Assembly (NCBI RefSeq): GCF_044464525.1 | Contig: NZ_JBIQLE010000017.1 | Span: 1 to 64,000 of the forward strand | DNA: 64,000 nt | Reading direction: 5' to 3' | DNA from: Pusillimonas sp044464525 | GTDB lineage: Bacteria > Pseudomonadota > Gammaproteobacteria > Burkholderiales > Burkholderiaceae_B | In this document: piece after piece, positions 42,792 to 51,748 of the stretch | Position numbering within the stretch: the stretch's first letter is position 1 | Layout: each line of letters opens with the position of its first letter | Program-made: the position numbers and the translations under genes | Notes under the pieces: generated by a model | The model's database searches: none | The model's input: only the letters and a program-made list of their open reading frames with translations | What the model was told of the DNA's origin: nothing

Positions 42792-44117
42792 CTAACCGCG
42801 AAGGCCGTTCCAAAGAATGATACCTATGGCGATGGGGCTGATTACGCCGATTAAAATTCGGCGCCACGTGGCGACGGCCCCTTTTTTCGGCCGGCCGTGC
42901 CATTGGGTTTGGAGAGCTCGCCATATCACCCAGCCGGCAAACAGCGCGGTGAACAGCCCGCCCATGGGCAGCATGACGTTGGTGGCCACGTAATCGAGCC
43001 AGTCGAATGCGTTGCGATCACCCCATTGCAGCGCTGGCATCCCACCCATGCTCAGCGATGCCAGCGAGCCAAGAAGAAACAGGCCGACGCCCGCGGCCGC
43101 GCAGGCAGCGCGTCGGCTCAGCCCGGCATGTTCCATGAGAAAAGCCACCACGACCTCGAGCATGGAGATGGAGGACGTCAGCGCTGCGATGAACAGAAGC
43201 GCGAAAAAAATCATGCCAAAGAAATTTCCCCAAGGCAGATAGGAAAATACGATGGGCATGGTTACGAAGGTAAGGCCAGGGCCGGCGCCCTGGTCGAGTC
43301 CCAGCGCATATGCCGGCGGCAACACCAGAAGCCCCCCCAGGATGCAGCTAAGCAGGGTAAGCAAGGTTACGGTCAAGGCCGCGCGGCTGATATTGGTGGA
43401 GGCCGGCAGATAGGAACCATAGGTGGGCATGATTCCCAGCGCCAGCGACAGGGTGAAGAATGACAGGCCCAGGGCGTCAAGCACCGACTGCATGTTCAGG
43501 CCGGCAAAATCGGGCACCAGAAAGGCCGATACGCCCGCCCAGGCTCCCGGCACCATGAGCCCCCGAACGATCAGAAGGCACATCATGAAGAAGAGGCAGG
43601 GCATCAGCACCTTGGAAATGTCTTCGATGCCTCCGCGTACGCCTCCCGCAACGCCGCTGATGGTTGCCGCCATGAATAGCGCGTGATAGAAGAGCGGTTC
43701 CCAGGGATGCCCCGCCAGAGCGGCGAAATTGGCCTGGAGGATGTCCGGATCGCGCGTCAGCGCGGTGGTCATGGTCTTCCAGACGTAGGCGATGGTCCAG
43801 CCGCCCACCACGCTGTAATACGACAGGATGGTTGCGCTGGCAATGACGCCCAGCAGGCCGACCAGGCTCCAGGCGTTTCCGCCTAAGTGCCGGTAGGCGC
43901 CGAAGGCGCCCGCGTTGCCGGCCCGGCCTATGCTCATCTCAACCCGCAGCAGCGACAGGCCTATGGTTAATGTCAGGACGATGAACAGCAGCAGAAAGGC
44001 GCCGCTTCCCTGATGGGCGGTGACATAGGGAAATTTCCAGATGGCCCCCAGCCCAACCGCCGAGCCCGTGGCGGCGAGAATGAAACCCAGGTTTGATCCC
44101 CAACGGGCACGTTCCAT
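42792..44117 (-). CDS. Sodium:neurotransmitter symporter (NSS/SNF) family transporter
   Basis: 441 residues and about eleven to twelve membrane helices. The N-terminal sodium-site helix is GFILAATGSAVGLGAIWKFPYVTAHQG-like (residues 10-35). It has the unwound GSAVGLG and the WKFPY signature of bacterial LeuT homologues. Further marks are LSFFTLSLALGIMPTYGSYL and SSISMLEVVVAFLME. It imports an amino acid or similar amine with sodium. It starts 41 bases after gshA on the same strand, so co-transcription is likely. A cysteine, glutamate or glycine substrate would fit glutathione synthesis but is not shown. Confidence 0.92.
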   Translation of the reverse strand: MERARWGSNLGFILAATGSAVGLGAIWKFPYVTAHQGSGAFLLLFIVLTLTIGLSLLRVEMSIGRAGNAGAFGAYRHLGGNAWSLVGLLGVIASATILSYYSVVGGWTIAYVWKTMTTALTRDPDILQANFAALAGHPWEPLFYHALFMAATISGVAGGVRGGIEDISKVLMPCLFFMMCLLIVRGLMVPGAWAGVSAFLVPDFAGLNMQSVLDALGLSFFTLSLALGIMPTYGSYLPASTNISRAALTVTLLTLLSCILGGLLVLPPAYALGLDQGAGPGLTFVTMPIVFSYLPWGNFFGMIFFALLFIAALTSSISMLEVVVAFLMEHAGLSRRAACAAAGVGLFLLGSLASLSMGGMPALQWGDRNAFDWLDYVATNVMLPMGGLFTALFAGWVIWRALQTQWHGRPKKGAVATWRRILIGVISPIAIGIILWNGLRG

Positions 44118-44158
44118 GTCCTTCCCTCAGAGGTTGCCTATGCCGTTGATGCCGGGCC

Positions 44159-45739
44159 TTATGCCGCCGCAGCGGGGCGATACAGGCCCGCATGATAACG
44201 GGCGATGTAGTCGTCGAAACTTTCGGTGTCGTCCTGCTCGAGCTGCGCTTGGGCTTGCAGGGACTCTGTCGCGGCACGCATGAACGCTTGTTCGGTGGTG
44301 GAATCGAGTGGTGCGGCAAGCAAGGCGTCGCGGTGCGCACGGCTTTGGCGCACGGTGAACTCATGCAAGCCCGCGCCCGATTGGCGCAGGTCGCGAAGCA
44401 GGGTTGCCGAAGGGGTAAGCTCGGGATCGCGAATTTTGTCCAACTGGGCCAGCACCGCTTGTCGGTGATCATCGCCGGTGCCGGTTGCATCGAGCAATGC
44501 CGCGTATTCGAGCATGCGCTCGAGCAGATCGGAGCCCCAGTCTCGCAGGCTGATCTGGTTGCCGCGATGCGCAAGCGTCAGGCCCGGCTTGCGGCCTTCT
44601 TTGGCGACGAGGGCGAAGTTGTCGTGGCTGTCGCGACAGAAACCGTTCTGAGGAAAGAAGGGGCTGTCTTCGACTGCGCAGAACAGCAGGAAGGTATCCA
44701 TGAAGCGGCTCGTTTCGGCGCTGATGCCCAACGGAGCGTATGGGTCGATGTCCAGGCAGCGTACTTCAACGTACTCGACGCCTCGTGCCGCCAGCGCAGT
44801 GGACGGACGCTCGCAGCGCTCGACGCTGCGTTTGGGACGGATGCTTGAATAGAATTCGTTCTCGATTTGCAGGACATTGGTGTTGAGCTGTATCCATTGC
44901 CCGTTCCGATGGGTTCCGATGGCCTGATAGGCAGGCCACGGAGTGGTCACGGCATCGTAGATGCGCTGCAAGAAGGTTTCAATGTCGTTGTAGCAAAGCT
45001 GCAGGTCGGATTGGGCCTTGTCCTGGTTGTTGTACCCCAGGTCGCTCATGCGCAGACTGGTGGCATAAGGCAAAAACAATGTGCCGGAATCCAGTGCATG
45101 CAGGTCGTGCCGCGCATCGCCCAGGAAGCTGCGCGACACGGCGGGCGAAGCCCCCAATAGGTACATCAGCAGCCATGAATAGCGAGTGAAATTGCGGATG
45201 AGCGCCAGATAGCCCTTGGAGCGGCGTTCGGCCGGGGTAGTGCCTTCGGTACCCAGTACCTCCCAGAGCTCTTCGGGCAGCGAAAGGTTGTAATGAACCC
45301 CCGCGATGCACTGCATGGTCTTGCCGTAACGTTCAGCCAGGCCGCGCCGATACACGTGTTTAAGCATGCCGCTGTTGGAGGTTCCGTACCAGGCGATTGG
45401 AATATCTGGCTCGGCGGGCAGGTGGCTGGGCATGGACTGATTCCAGAGCAGCTCGTTTTTCAGCCGCCGGGCGACGAACTTATGTACGTCTTCAAGTTCG
45501 GCCATCAAGCCGGGAACTGAGTCGTGGGTGCCGGTAATGAGCTCAAGCAGCGCTTCGGAATAATCGGTGGTGATGTGCGGATTGGTTAACGCGCTGCCCA
45601 GCACGCGCGGATGAGGCGAGAGGGCCAGAGCGCCGTCCGCGTCCACGCGCAGGCCTTCTTTTTCGATGCCGCGCAGTATGCCGGCGAGCATCGGAACATG
45701 AGACCGCAGTAGGCCGTGGCGTGGAGCGTTGTCAGTCAT
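44159..45739 (-). CDS. gshA: Glutamate-cysteine ligase
   Basis: First and rate-limiting step of glutathione synthesis: ATP-dependent joining of glutamate and cysteine. It has 526 residues of the class I (E. coli type) family. The N-terminal RGIEKEGLRVDADG carries the magnesium/ATP glutamates. TDYSEALLELITGTH, HYNLSLPEELW and the long YVEVRCLDIDPYAPLGIS segment are all typical. The start is ATG 45739. gshB is not in the window. The downstream NSS transporter is probably co-transcribed. Confidence 0.96.
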   Translation of the reverse strand: MTDNAPRHGLLRSHVPMLAGILRGIEKEGLRVDADGALALSPHPRVLGSALTNPHITTDYSEALLELITGTHDSVPGLMAELEDVHKFVARRLKNELLWNQSMPSHLPAEPDIPIAWYGTSNSGMLKHVYRRGLAERYGKTMQCIAGVHYNLSLPEELWEVLGTEGTTPAERRSKGYLALIRNFTRYSWLLMYLLGASPAVSRSFLGDARHDLHALDSGTLFLPYATSLRMSDLGYNNQDKAQSDLQLCYNDIETFLQRIYDAVTTPWPAYQAIGTHRNGQWIQLNTNVLQIENEFYSSIRPKRSVERCERPSTALAARGVEYVEVRCLDIDPYAPLGISAETSRFMDTFLLFCAVEDSPFFPQNGFCRDSHDNFALVAKEGRKPGLTLAHRGNQISLRDWGSDLLERMLEYAALLDATGTGDDHRQAVLAQLDKIRDPELTPSATLLRDLRQSGAGLHEFTVRQSRAHRDALLAAPLDSTTEQAFMRAATESLQAQAQLEQDDTESFDDYIARYHAGLYRPAAAA

Positions 45740-45893
45740 GGAAAGAGTCTATCTCTTGATACGAATGTTGGGATGATTTTACCCGAGCACTTACAATGCG
45801 CGGAGGGGCTTATTGTCGGCCATTTTCGTGGACTAGGCGAAAATACGCCGGCGCATTGGTGAAACGAGCTCCGGCAAGACATATGGGATCGAA

Positions 45894-46397
45894 ATGGGGA
45901 TGAAGCGGATCTGCGCGGGATTGCTCTTCACGGTGTGTATCGCGGGATGTTCGCCTGAATACAACTGGCGCGAAGTGGCCGTCGGCGACGATGTCGGCCT
46001 GGTATTGTTTCCCGACAAGCCCCGGGTCGAGACGCGAACACTGGAGTTTTCCGGTCAACAAGTGCGGTTCACCCTTACGACGGCCGAGGTGGGCGGCAGC
46101 ATTTTTGCAGTGGGCCACGCACCGTGGCCACAGGCGATGCAAGCCGACGAACAGTTGCGGCGCGAACTGGGCCATGCGGTGATTTCGTCGCTTTACCGTA
46201 ATCTGGGTGGCGAGGCCCCCGCCGAACTGCCTGCTTTCGGAGAGTCGTTTGACGTCGAGGGCTCATCAATGCAGCTTCAGGCCCGCGTCTGGTTATCGAG
46301 GCAGGCTCTGGTCGAGGGGATGGTCATGGGGCCGACCGAAGATTTTCCTAGCGCGGCTGCGGGCGAGTTTCTTGATTCGGTAGCCAAGGGACGCTGA
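45894..46397 (+). CDS. Putative lipoprotein
   Basis: 167 residues from ATG 45894 (an ATG at 45900 is equally possible). A signal peptide with lipobox (LLFTVCIAGCS, Cys at 19) predicts lipid attachment. The mature part is a small mixed alpha/beta domain (EYNWREVAVGDDVGLVLFPD, then VRFTLTTAEVGGSIFAVGHA). I do not recognise a named family. Its 3' end overlaps, antisense, the tail of the solo HTH gene. Confidence 0.8.
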   Translation: MGMKRICAGLLFTVCIAGCSPEYNWREVAVGDDVGLVLFPDKPRVETRTLEFSGQQVRFTLTTAEVGGSIFAVGHAPWPQAMQADEQLRRELGHAVISSLYRNLGGEAPAELPAFGESFDVEGSSMQLQARVWLSRQALVEGMVMGPTEDFPSAAAGEFLDSVAKGR

Positions 46398-46606
46398 GGG
46401 GGCGAGGCGCCGGGCAGAAAACCATGCTGGTATGCCGCTGCAATGGCGGCCTGGCGACCGCGCGCGCGAAGCTTCCGACAGGCGTTCTGGATATGAAAGT
46501 TGATGGTGCGTTCGGTTATGCCCAGGATGGCGCCGATCTCCCAACTGGTTTTACCCATTGAGGCCCAATGCAAGCATTCGTGCTCGCGACCTGTCAACGG
46601 CTTCAT
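46277..46606 (-). CDS. Solo LuxR-type HTH protein without sensor domain
   Basis: 109 residues with a good AGGAGA Shine-Dalgarno sequence 8 bases before ATG 46606. Residues 1-66 are a complete LuxR/GerE HTH (LTGREHECLHWASMGKTSWE, then IGAILGITERTINFHIQNAC and RKLRARGRQAAIAAAYQHGF). The KTSWEI and FHI wording matches autoinducer-type LuxR proteins. The usual N-terminal ligand-binding domain is absent, with no trace in the 200 bp upstream. The C-terminal 40 residues are low-complexity and overlap the lipoprotein gene by 121 bp, antisense. It may be a constitutive DNA binder, like GerE, or an evolutionary fragment. Confidence 0.75.
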   Translation of the reverse strand: MKPLTGREHECLHWASMGKTSWEIGAILGITERTINFHIQNACRKLRARGRQAAIAAAYQHGFLPGASPPQRPLATESRNSPAAALGKSSVGPMTIPSTRACLDNQTRA

Positions 46607-46728
46607 TCTGTTTTCTCCTGGTTACGGCTTGGTTGGCCGTTTGTTATTGATGTCTTGCAGTCCGAATGTATCAAGTTTATTCAAGAGGGTAAATCGACTG
46701 GGGACAAAAGCGCGCCTGCCTTGGTGCT

Positions 46729-46734
46729 AGAATA
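46729..46734 (+). promoter_or_regulatory. Extended -10 box before metX
   Basis: TGCTAGAAT gives TG-n-TAGAAT, an extended -10 about 70 bp before the metX ATG. No good -35 is at 17 bp. No SAM riboswitch fold was seen in the leader. Confidence 0.4.
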
Positions 46735-46806
46735 CGATCATGTTAGTGGCGCCGATTTGCTTGATCCGCTTGCGGGCGCCTGATAAATCCAGCTAAAGAG
46801 GTCCAT

Positions 46807-48057
46807 ATGGCCCCATTGAACACATCCCTCGCAACCTCCCACGCCACATCAACCGCCTCGGCACAACCTGTGCCGGTTCCGGCCGGTTCCGTGGGCCTGG
46901 TGTCTCCCCAATTCATTACTTTCGACGAGCCGCTCAAACTGAGCAGCGGCCAGGTTCTGCCATGCTACGAACTTGCCGTTGAAACCTATGGTTCGCTCAA
47001 CGCCGAGCGCAGCAATGCGGTCTTGATCTGCCACGCGCTCAACGCCTCGCATCATGTGGCGGGCATGTCGGCGGAAAACCCCAAGGACGTCGGCTGGTGG
47101 GACAATATGGTGGGGCCGGGCAAGGCCGTGGATACCGACCGTTTCTTCGTCATTGGCGTCAACAATATCGGTTCGTGCTTCGGCTCGACCGGGCCGGCCA
47201 GCATCAATCCCGAGACCGGCAGGCCTTGGGGGGCGTCGTTTCCCATGCTTACGGTCAAGGATTGGGTGCTTGCCCAGGCCCGCCTGGCGGATCATTTCGG
47301 CATCGATAAGTTTGCCGCCGTGATGGGAGGGTCGCTGGGCGGCATGCAAGCGCTCGGGTGGGCCATTACGTGTCCTGAGCGTGTCGAGCATTGCATTGTC
47401 ATTGCCAGCACGCCGCGCCTGTCCGCACAGAATATCGGCTTCAACGAGGTTGCCCGCCGCGCCATTATCTCGGACCCCGATTTTCATGGCGGCAACTACT
47501 ATGATCATGGCACGGTGCCCCGCAAGGGCTTGGCGGTGGCGCGAATGATCGGCCATATCACCTATCTTTCCGACGATGATATGGCGGCCAAATTCGGCCG
47601 CACTCAACGCTCTCCGGCCGAGAACGGCGAATATCATTACGGTTACGGCGTTGAATTCGAGGTTGAGTCCTATCTGCGTTATCAGGGCGACAAGTTTTCC
47701 ACTTATTTTGACGCGAACACGTATCTGCTGATAACGCGAGCGCTGGATTATTTCGATCCGTCCCGCACAAGCGGCGGCGACCTGGCCAAAGCGCTAAGCG
47801 TGGCCAAGGCCGAGTTCCTTCTTGTGTCTTTCAGTACCGATTGGCGCTTTCCGCCGTCGCGCTCGCGCGAGATGGTGCAGGCGCTGCTTAAGAACAAGAC
47901 GCCGGTCACCTATGCCGAGATCGACGCGCCGCACGGTCATGACGCCTTTTTGCTGGAAGATGCGCGTTACCACGCGGTCGTGCAGGGGTACTACGATCGC
48001 ATCGCTTCCCAGCTCGGCCTGCCTGAACGTCAATCGGTCAATGGGGTGCTGGCATGA
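46807..48057 (+). CDS. metX: Homoserine O-acyltransferase
   Basis: Activates homoserine with acetyl-CoA or succinyl-CoA for methionine synthesis. It has 416 residues with an alpha/beta-hydrolase fold. The nucleophile serine is in AVMGGSLGGMQALGWA. The catalytic aspartate lies in FSTDWRFPPSRS and the histidine in IDAPHGHDAFL. The first 30 residues are Ser/Thr/Ala/Pro-rich and variable. MetX proteins of betaproteobacteria are often succinyltransferases; the acyl donor cannot be told for certain here. The stop overlaps the metW start (ATGA), so the two are coupled. Confidence 0.97.
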   Translation: MAPLNTSLATSHATSTASAQPVPVPAGSVGLVSPQFITFDEPLKLSSGQVLPCYELAVETYGSLNAERSNAVLICHALNASHHVAGMSAENPKDVGWWDNMVGPGKAVDTDRFFVIGVNNIGSCFGSTGPASINPETGRPWGASFPMLTVKDWVLAQARLADHFGIDKFAAVMGGSLGGMQALGWAITCPERVEHCIVIASTPRLSAQNIGFNEVARRAIISDPDFHGGNYYDHGTVPRKGLAVARMIGHITYLSDDDMAAKFGRTQRSPAENGEYHYGYGVEFEVESYLRYQGDKFSTYFDANTYLLITRALDYFDPSRTSGGDLAKALSVAKAEFLLVSFSTDWRFPPSRSREMVQALLKNKTPVTYAEIDAPHGHDAFLLEDARYHAVVQGYYDRIASQLGLPERQSVNGVLA

Positions 48058-48719
48058 GCCAAGATGTCTTGACACGGCAGGCGTTGGGGCCCGGCGAGCC
48101 AGCTGACAAACATGGTTTGCGGCCCGACCTGGCGCGCATCGCCGACTGGATCGCGCAAGGCAGCCGGGTGCTCGACCTGGGCTGCGGCGACGGGACCTTG
48201 CTGGCGCATCTGCGCGACCATAAAAGTGTAGACGGAGCGGGCGTCGAGTTTAATGACGCCCGGGTGATCAAAGCGGTGCGTCGCGGCGTGCGGGTCATAC
48301 AGCAAAACCTCGAGGAAGGCCTGGCCCTGTTCGACGACCAGCAATTCGATTCGGTGGTCTTGTCGCAAACTCTTCAGTCGATGCACCATACCGAGCACAT
48401 CCTGAAGGAAATGGCGCGTGTGGCGCATTACGGCATCGTATCGTTTCCCAATTTCGGCTATTGGCCGCACGGGTTTTCCATTTTGCGCGGACGCATGCCC
48501 GTCACGGGCGAGATGCCCTATCAATGGTACGACACGCCGAACATCCATCTATGCACGCTCAAGGATTTCGAGTCCCTGGCTCAAAAGCTTGATCTGCGCA
48601 TCACGCACCTGGCCACGTTCAACCATGCAAAAGAGGTAAAGTTCTTGGCGGGCTGGCGAAGTACGCTGGCCGTTTATCGTTTCGAATCGCCCATGGCGTC
48701 GAGGCAGGGACAACCTTAA
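48054..48719 (+). CDS. metW: Methionine biosynthesis protein MetW
   Basis: 221 residues, methyltransferase fold: SAM loop VLDLGCGDGTLLAHL (residues 39-53), then LSQTLQSMHHTEHILKEMAR. The MetW-specific FPNFGYWPHGFSILRGRMPV and LPYQWYDTPNIHLCTLKDFE-like parts follow. It acts with MetX, to which it is translationally coupled (ATGA overlap), and is needed for full homoserine acyltransferase activity in related bacteria. Confidence 0.96.
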   Translation: MSQDVLTRQALGPGEPADKHGLRPDLARIADWIAQGSRVLDLGCGDGTLLAHLRDHKSVDGAGVEFNDARVIKAVRRGVRVIQQNLEEGLALFDDQQFDSVVLSQTLQSMHHTEHILKEMARVAHYGIVSFPNFGYWPHGFSILRGRMPVTGEMPYQWYDTPNIHLCTLKDFESLAQKLDLRITHLATFNHAKEVKFLAGWRSTLAVYRFESPMASRQGQP

Positions 48720-48747
48720 AACAATTCCGGGGGCGGCCATCGCTTCA

Positions 48748-49995
48748 TTGACCAACGTTTATGCCAGCCCGCGCGTTGCGCCATTGCTGGTGCTCGGCTT
48801 TGCCAGCGGCTTGCCGCTGGCACTTACCAGCGGAACCTTGCAAGCCTGGGCCACCGTGTCCGGGGTTTCGCTGCAGAATATCGGTTTTCTCACTTTGGTC
48901 GGCACGGCGTACACCCTGAAATTCCTTTGGGCTCCGCTGGTTGATCGGTACGCGCCGCCCTTTTTGGGGCGCCGACGAAGCTGGATGTTCATCTGCCAGG
49001 TTGTGCTGGCTATCACTATTGCGTGCATGGGGCTGCTGTCGCCGGCGCAGAATCTGGGATGGCTGGCGATGCTGGCCGTCTTGGTCGCCTTCTTGTCGGC
49101 CACCCAGGATATTGCGTTCGATGCCTACAGCACCGATGTGTTGCGAGACAAAGAGCGCGCCGCGGGTGCTGCACTGAAAGTGCTCGGGTATAGGCTGGCA
49201 ATGATTGTCTCAGGCGGCTTGGCGCTGGTGCTGGCCGGCACGTGGTTGGGCTGGGAACACACCTACATGCTGATGGGCGCTTTCATGCTGATCTGCGCCG
49301 TGGCTACCTTGCTGGCCCCGGAACCCGAAGTGGTGGCACAAGCGCCGCGCACCCTGGGCGAGGCCGTGGTACAGCCGCTGGCCGAGTTCTTCAACCGCCG
49401 CGGCGCGGTCATGATTTTGCTGCTAATCGTGTTGTACAAGTTGGGCGACGCCTTTGCCGGCGCCCTGTCTACCACGTTTTTGCTGCGTGGCGCGGGTTTC
49501 AGCGTAGACGAAGTCGGCATGGTCAACAAGATATTCGGTCTGGCCGCCACCATCGTGGGCGCCCTGGCGGGCGGGGCCTTGATGTCTCGCATGGGTTTGT
49601 ACCGGTCGCTGATGTGGTTCGGCCTGTTGCAGGCGGTGTCCAACTTTGGCTATTGGGTACTTGCGGTGACGCCGCCTCATTTGTATTCCATGGCCCTGGT
49701 GGTGGGTGTCGAGAACATTTGCGGCGGCCTGGGCACCGCCGCTTTCGTGGCGCTGCTTATGGCGTTGTGCAACCAGCGCTTCTCGGCCACTCAGTTTGCA
49801 TTGCTGTCCGCCTTGTCGGCGGTGGGCCGCACTTATCTGGCGGGCCCCCTTACTCCGCCTCTGGTCGAGAACCTGGGATGGCCGATGTTCTTTGTGCTGA
49901 CCGTGCTTATCGCCTTGCCGGGGTTGCTGCTGCTGTGGTGGAAGCGGCGTGAAATCCGTGATCTGGATAGCACTCCCGAGCCTGGCGCCGCCTAA
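48748..49995 (+). CDS. ampG: AmpG-type muropeptide permease (MFS)
   Basis: Imports GlcNAc-anhydroMurNAc peptides released during wall turnover. It has 415 residues and about twelve membrane helices. The AmpG signature includes GFASGLPLALTSGTLQAW, then TAYTLKFLWAPLVDRY, GRRRSWM and ATQDIAFDAYSTDVL. The start is TTG 48748, 28 bases after metW, with GGGGGCGG upstream. No ATG lies near the first helix. The last residues are cytoplasmic. Confidence 0.92.
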   Translation: MTNVYASPRVAPLLVLGFASGLPLALTSGTLQAWATVSGVSLQNIGFLTLVGTAYTLKFLWAPLVDRYAPPFLGRRRSWMFICQVVLAITIACMGLLSPAQNLGWLAMLAVLVAFLSATQDIAFDAYSTDVLRDKERAAGAALKVLGYRLAMIVSGGLALVLAGTWLGWEHTYMLMGAFMLICAVATLLAPEPEVVAQAPRTLGEAVVQPLAEFFNRRGAVMILLLIVLYKLGDAFAGALSTTFLLRGAGFSVDEVGMVNKIFGLAATIVGALAGGALMSRMGLYRSLMWFGLLQAVSNFGYWVLAVTPPHLYSMALVVGVENICGGLGTAAFVALLMALCNQRFSATQFALLSALSAVGRTYLAGPLTPPLVENLGWPMFFVLTVLIALPGLLLLWWKRREIRDLDSTPEPGAA

Positions 49996-50127
49996 GCCGC
50001 GTCGCAAGTTGGTTAAGCTTCAGGACTCAGGCGCTGGGGCGCCCCTTGGGGGCCGGGGGGCTACCGCGTCGTTGCTGCGCTCTGCAGGCTATGATGCGGG
50101 TTGTTTTTTCATTATCCAGGGGTTGTG

Positions 50128-50910
50128 ATGTTGCGTGTTATTTCCGCCAATCTGAATGGAATCCGGTCTGCGACCAGCAAGGGTTTTTTACCTTGGGCAG
50201 AGGCGCAAAATGCCGATTTCATCTGTTTGCAAGAGCTCAAGGCGCAAGAGGCCAATATGACCCCGGAAATGCTGGCGCTACCCGGCGCCACGGGGTATTT
50301 CCATTATGCCGAGAAAAAAGGCTATAGCGGTGTGGGCATCTATGCGCGCCACGAACCCAATGATGTGATCGTGGGGCTCGGCGTGCCCGAGATCGACGCC
50401 GAAGGCCGGTATCTGGAGCTGGTCTACGACAAGCTGGCGCTGATTTCCGTCTATCTGCCTTCAGGCTCCAGCGGCGAACATCGTCAAACCGCGAAGTTCG
50501 CCTTCATGGAGCATTTCTTTGGCCATCTGCACGACCTGTCGCGACGCGGCTGCCAGGTGATATTGTGCGGCGACTGGAATATCGCTCACCAGGAAATCGA
50601 CCTCAAGAACTGGAAGGGCAATCTCAAGAACAGCGGCTTTCTGCCCGAAGAGCGGGCTTGGCTGACGCGGGTCTTTGATGAACTTGCCTGGGTCGACGTA
50701 TATCGCCGCTTGTATCCGGACGCCACCGGCGAAGCCTACACGTGGTGGAGCAATCGCGGCCAAGCCAGGGCCAACAATGTGGGCTGGCGCATTGATTACC
50801 AGATCGCCACGCGCGACATTGCCAACACGGCCACGCAGGCATCCATCTATAAAGAGCAGTGGTTCAGCGACCACGCGCCGCTTACCATCGATTACGACTG
50901 GAAGCTGTAG
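50128..50910 (+). CDS. xth: Exodeoxyribonuclease III
   Basis: AP endonuclease and 3'-5' exonuclease of base-excision repair. From ATG 50128 (MLRVISANLNGIRSA) it has 260 residues. The metal and catalytic residues of the EEP fold are present: asparagine in ANLNGIRS, glutamate in CLQELKAQE, Asp-x-Asn in CGDWNIAH and His in FSDHAPLTIDYD. The WSNRGQARANNVGWRIDYQI segment is the DNA-binding loop. An upstream in-frame start at 50101 is not supported by a Shine-Dalgarno sequence. Confidence 0.95.
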   Translation: MLRVISANLNGIRSATSKGFLPWAEAQNADFICLQELKAQEANMTPEMLALPGATGYFHYAEKKGYSGVGIYARHEPNDVIVGLGVPEIDAEGRYLELVYDKLALISVYLPSGSSGEHRQTAKFAFMEHFFGHLHDLSRRGCQVILCGDWNIAHQEIDLKNWKGNLKNSGFLPEERAWLTRVFDELAWVDVYRRLYPDATGEAYTWWSNRGQARANNVGWRIDYQIATRDIANTATQASIYKEQWFSDHAPLTIDYDWKL

Positions 50911-50940
50911 GTGCTGCGAGCCGCGGTCGGGCATGGCTTG

Positions 50941-51666
50941 CTAGCGCACGGGCAGAAAGTTGAAGAAAAGCAGCCCTTGCATGTAGTTGATGCCGACGCG
51001 GCGGATGTTTTCATCCAGCAGGTTGGCCACCAGGTCGAGCCGGCCGACCAACTGGCCGAACTCTCTTTCAAAACTCAGGTTGGTGACGCTGCCGGACATT
51101 TCATTGGCCAGCAGTAACGGTGCGCCATGGGCGTCGGTGCGGCTGGCCAGCAGCCAAGCGGCGATTTCGACGTTGCGGGCTGCGTTGTAGACATGTCGGG
51201 CGTCCAGCACGTCAGAGACGTAGAACCGGGTCTTGCCGCCGTGCGACTGGATGATCATGTCGGACAGTCCGAGCACAAAAGCAGCCACCCGATCGCCCTG
51301 GTATTGAGGATCAAGCGCAACAGACAATATCTGGATGTCGCGAAGGCCTTGCAGGCCTTGGGGCGCGCGGCCGCTATGAATGGCCTTGCTTCCTTCGAGC
51401 ACCGCCGCGTCCAAGTCGGGGGCGCCGGATTTTCGCCATTCGCGCGGGTTGCGCCGATATAGTTTTTCGAGCAGGCGGGACAGGCTGTCCAGATTGTCGC
51501 GCATGGCGATGGTGACCGTGCGGTTGAAGTCGGTCTGGGCCAACTGATCGAACGACATGTCTTCGGTGGTGGGGCCGTTGCCTGAAACGACGGCGGAGGG
51601 CGCCACGCATCCGGACACCGCCATGCTCAAGATCAGGATCGACAGCGCAATCCGGCTATGACTCAT
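50941..51666 (-). CDS. Putative lipoprotein of unknown function
   Basis: 241 residues with a signal peptide and lipobox (LILSMAVSGCV, Cys20). The mature protein is mainly helical, with RRNPREWRK, a VALDPQYQGDRVAAFVLGLS segment and LDARHVYNAARNVEIAAWLL. Similar conserved hypothetical lipoproteins are common in Burkholderiales, but I know no function. It is convergent with xth (30 bp between stops). Confidence 0.8.
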   Translation of the reverse strand: MSHSRIALSILILSMAVSGCVAPSAVVSGNGPTTEDMSFDQLAQTDFNRTVTIAMRDNLDSLSRLLEKLYRRNPREWRKSGAPDLDAAVLEGSKAIHSGRAPQGLQGLRDIQILSVALDPQYQGDRVAAFVLGLSDMIIQSHGGKTRFYVSDVLDARHVYNAARNVEIAAWLLASRTDAHGAPLLLANEMSGSVTNLSFEREFGQLVGRLDLVANLLDENIRRVGINYMQGLLFFNFLPVR

Positions 51667-51748
51667 ATTCTTAGTTCTATGGATTCATCGGGCGAGCGTC
51701 GAGCGGGACGTCGCTTGCTTCAGTCGCCAAGACTTTATCAGATAAGAG

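Noticed and set aside
46607..46806. SAM riboswitch or other methionine-responsive RNA before metX
   Set aside because: No SAM-I, SAM-II or SAM/SAH core motif could be found in the leader; only an extended -10 is visible.
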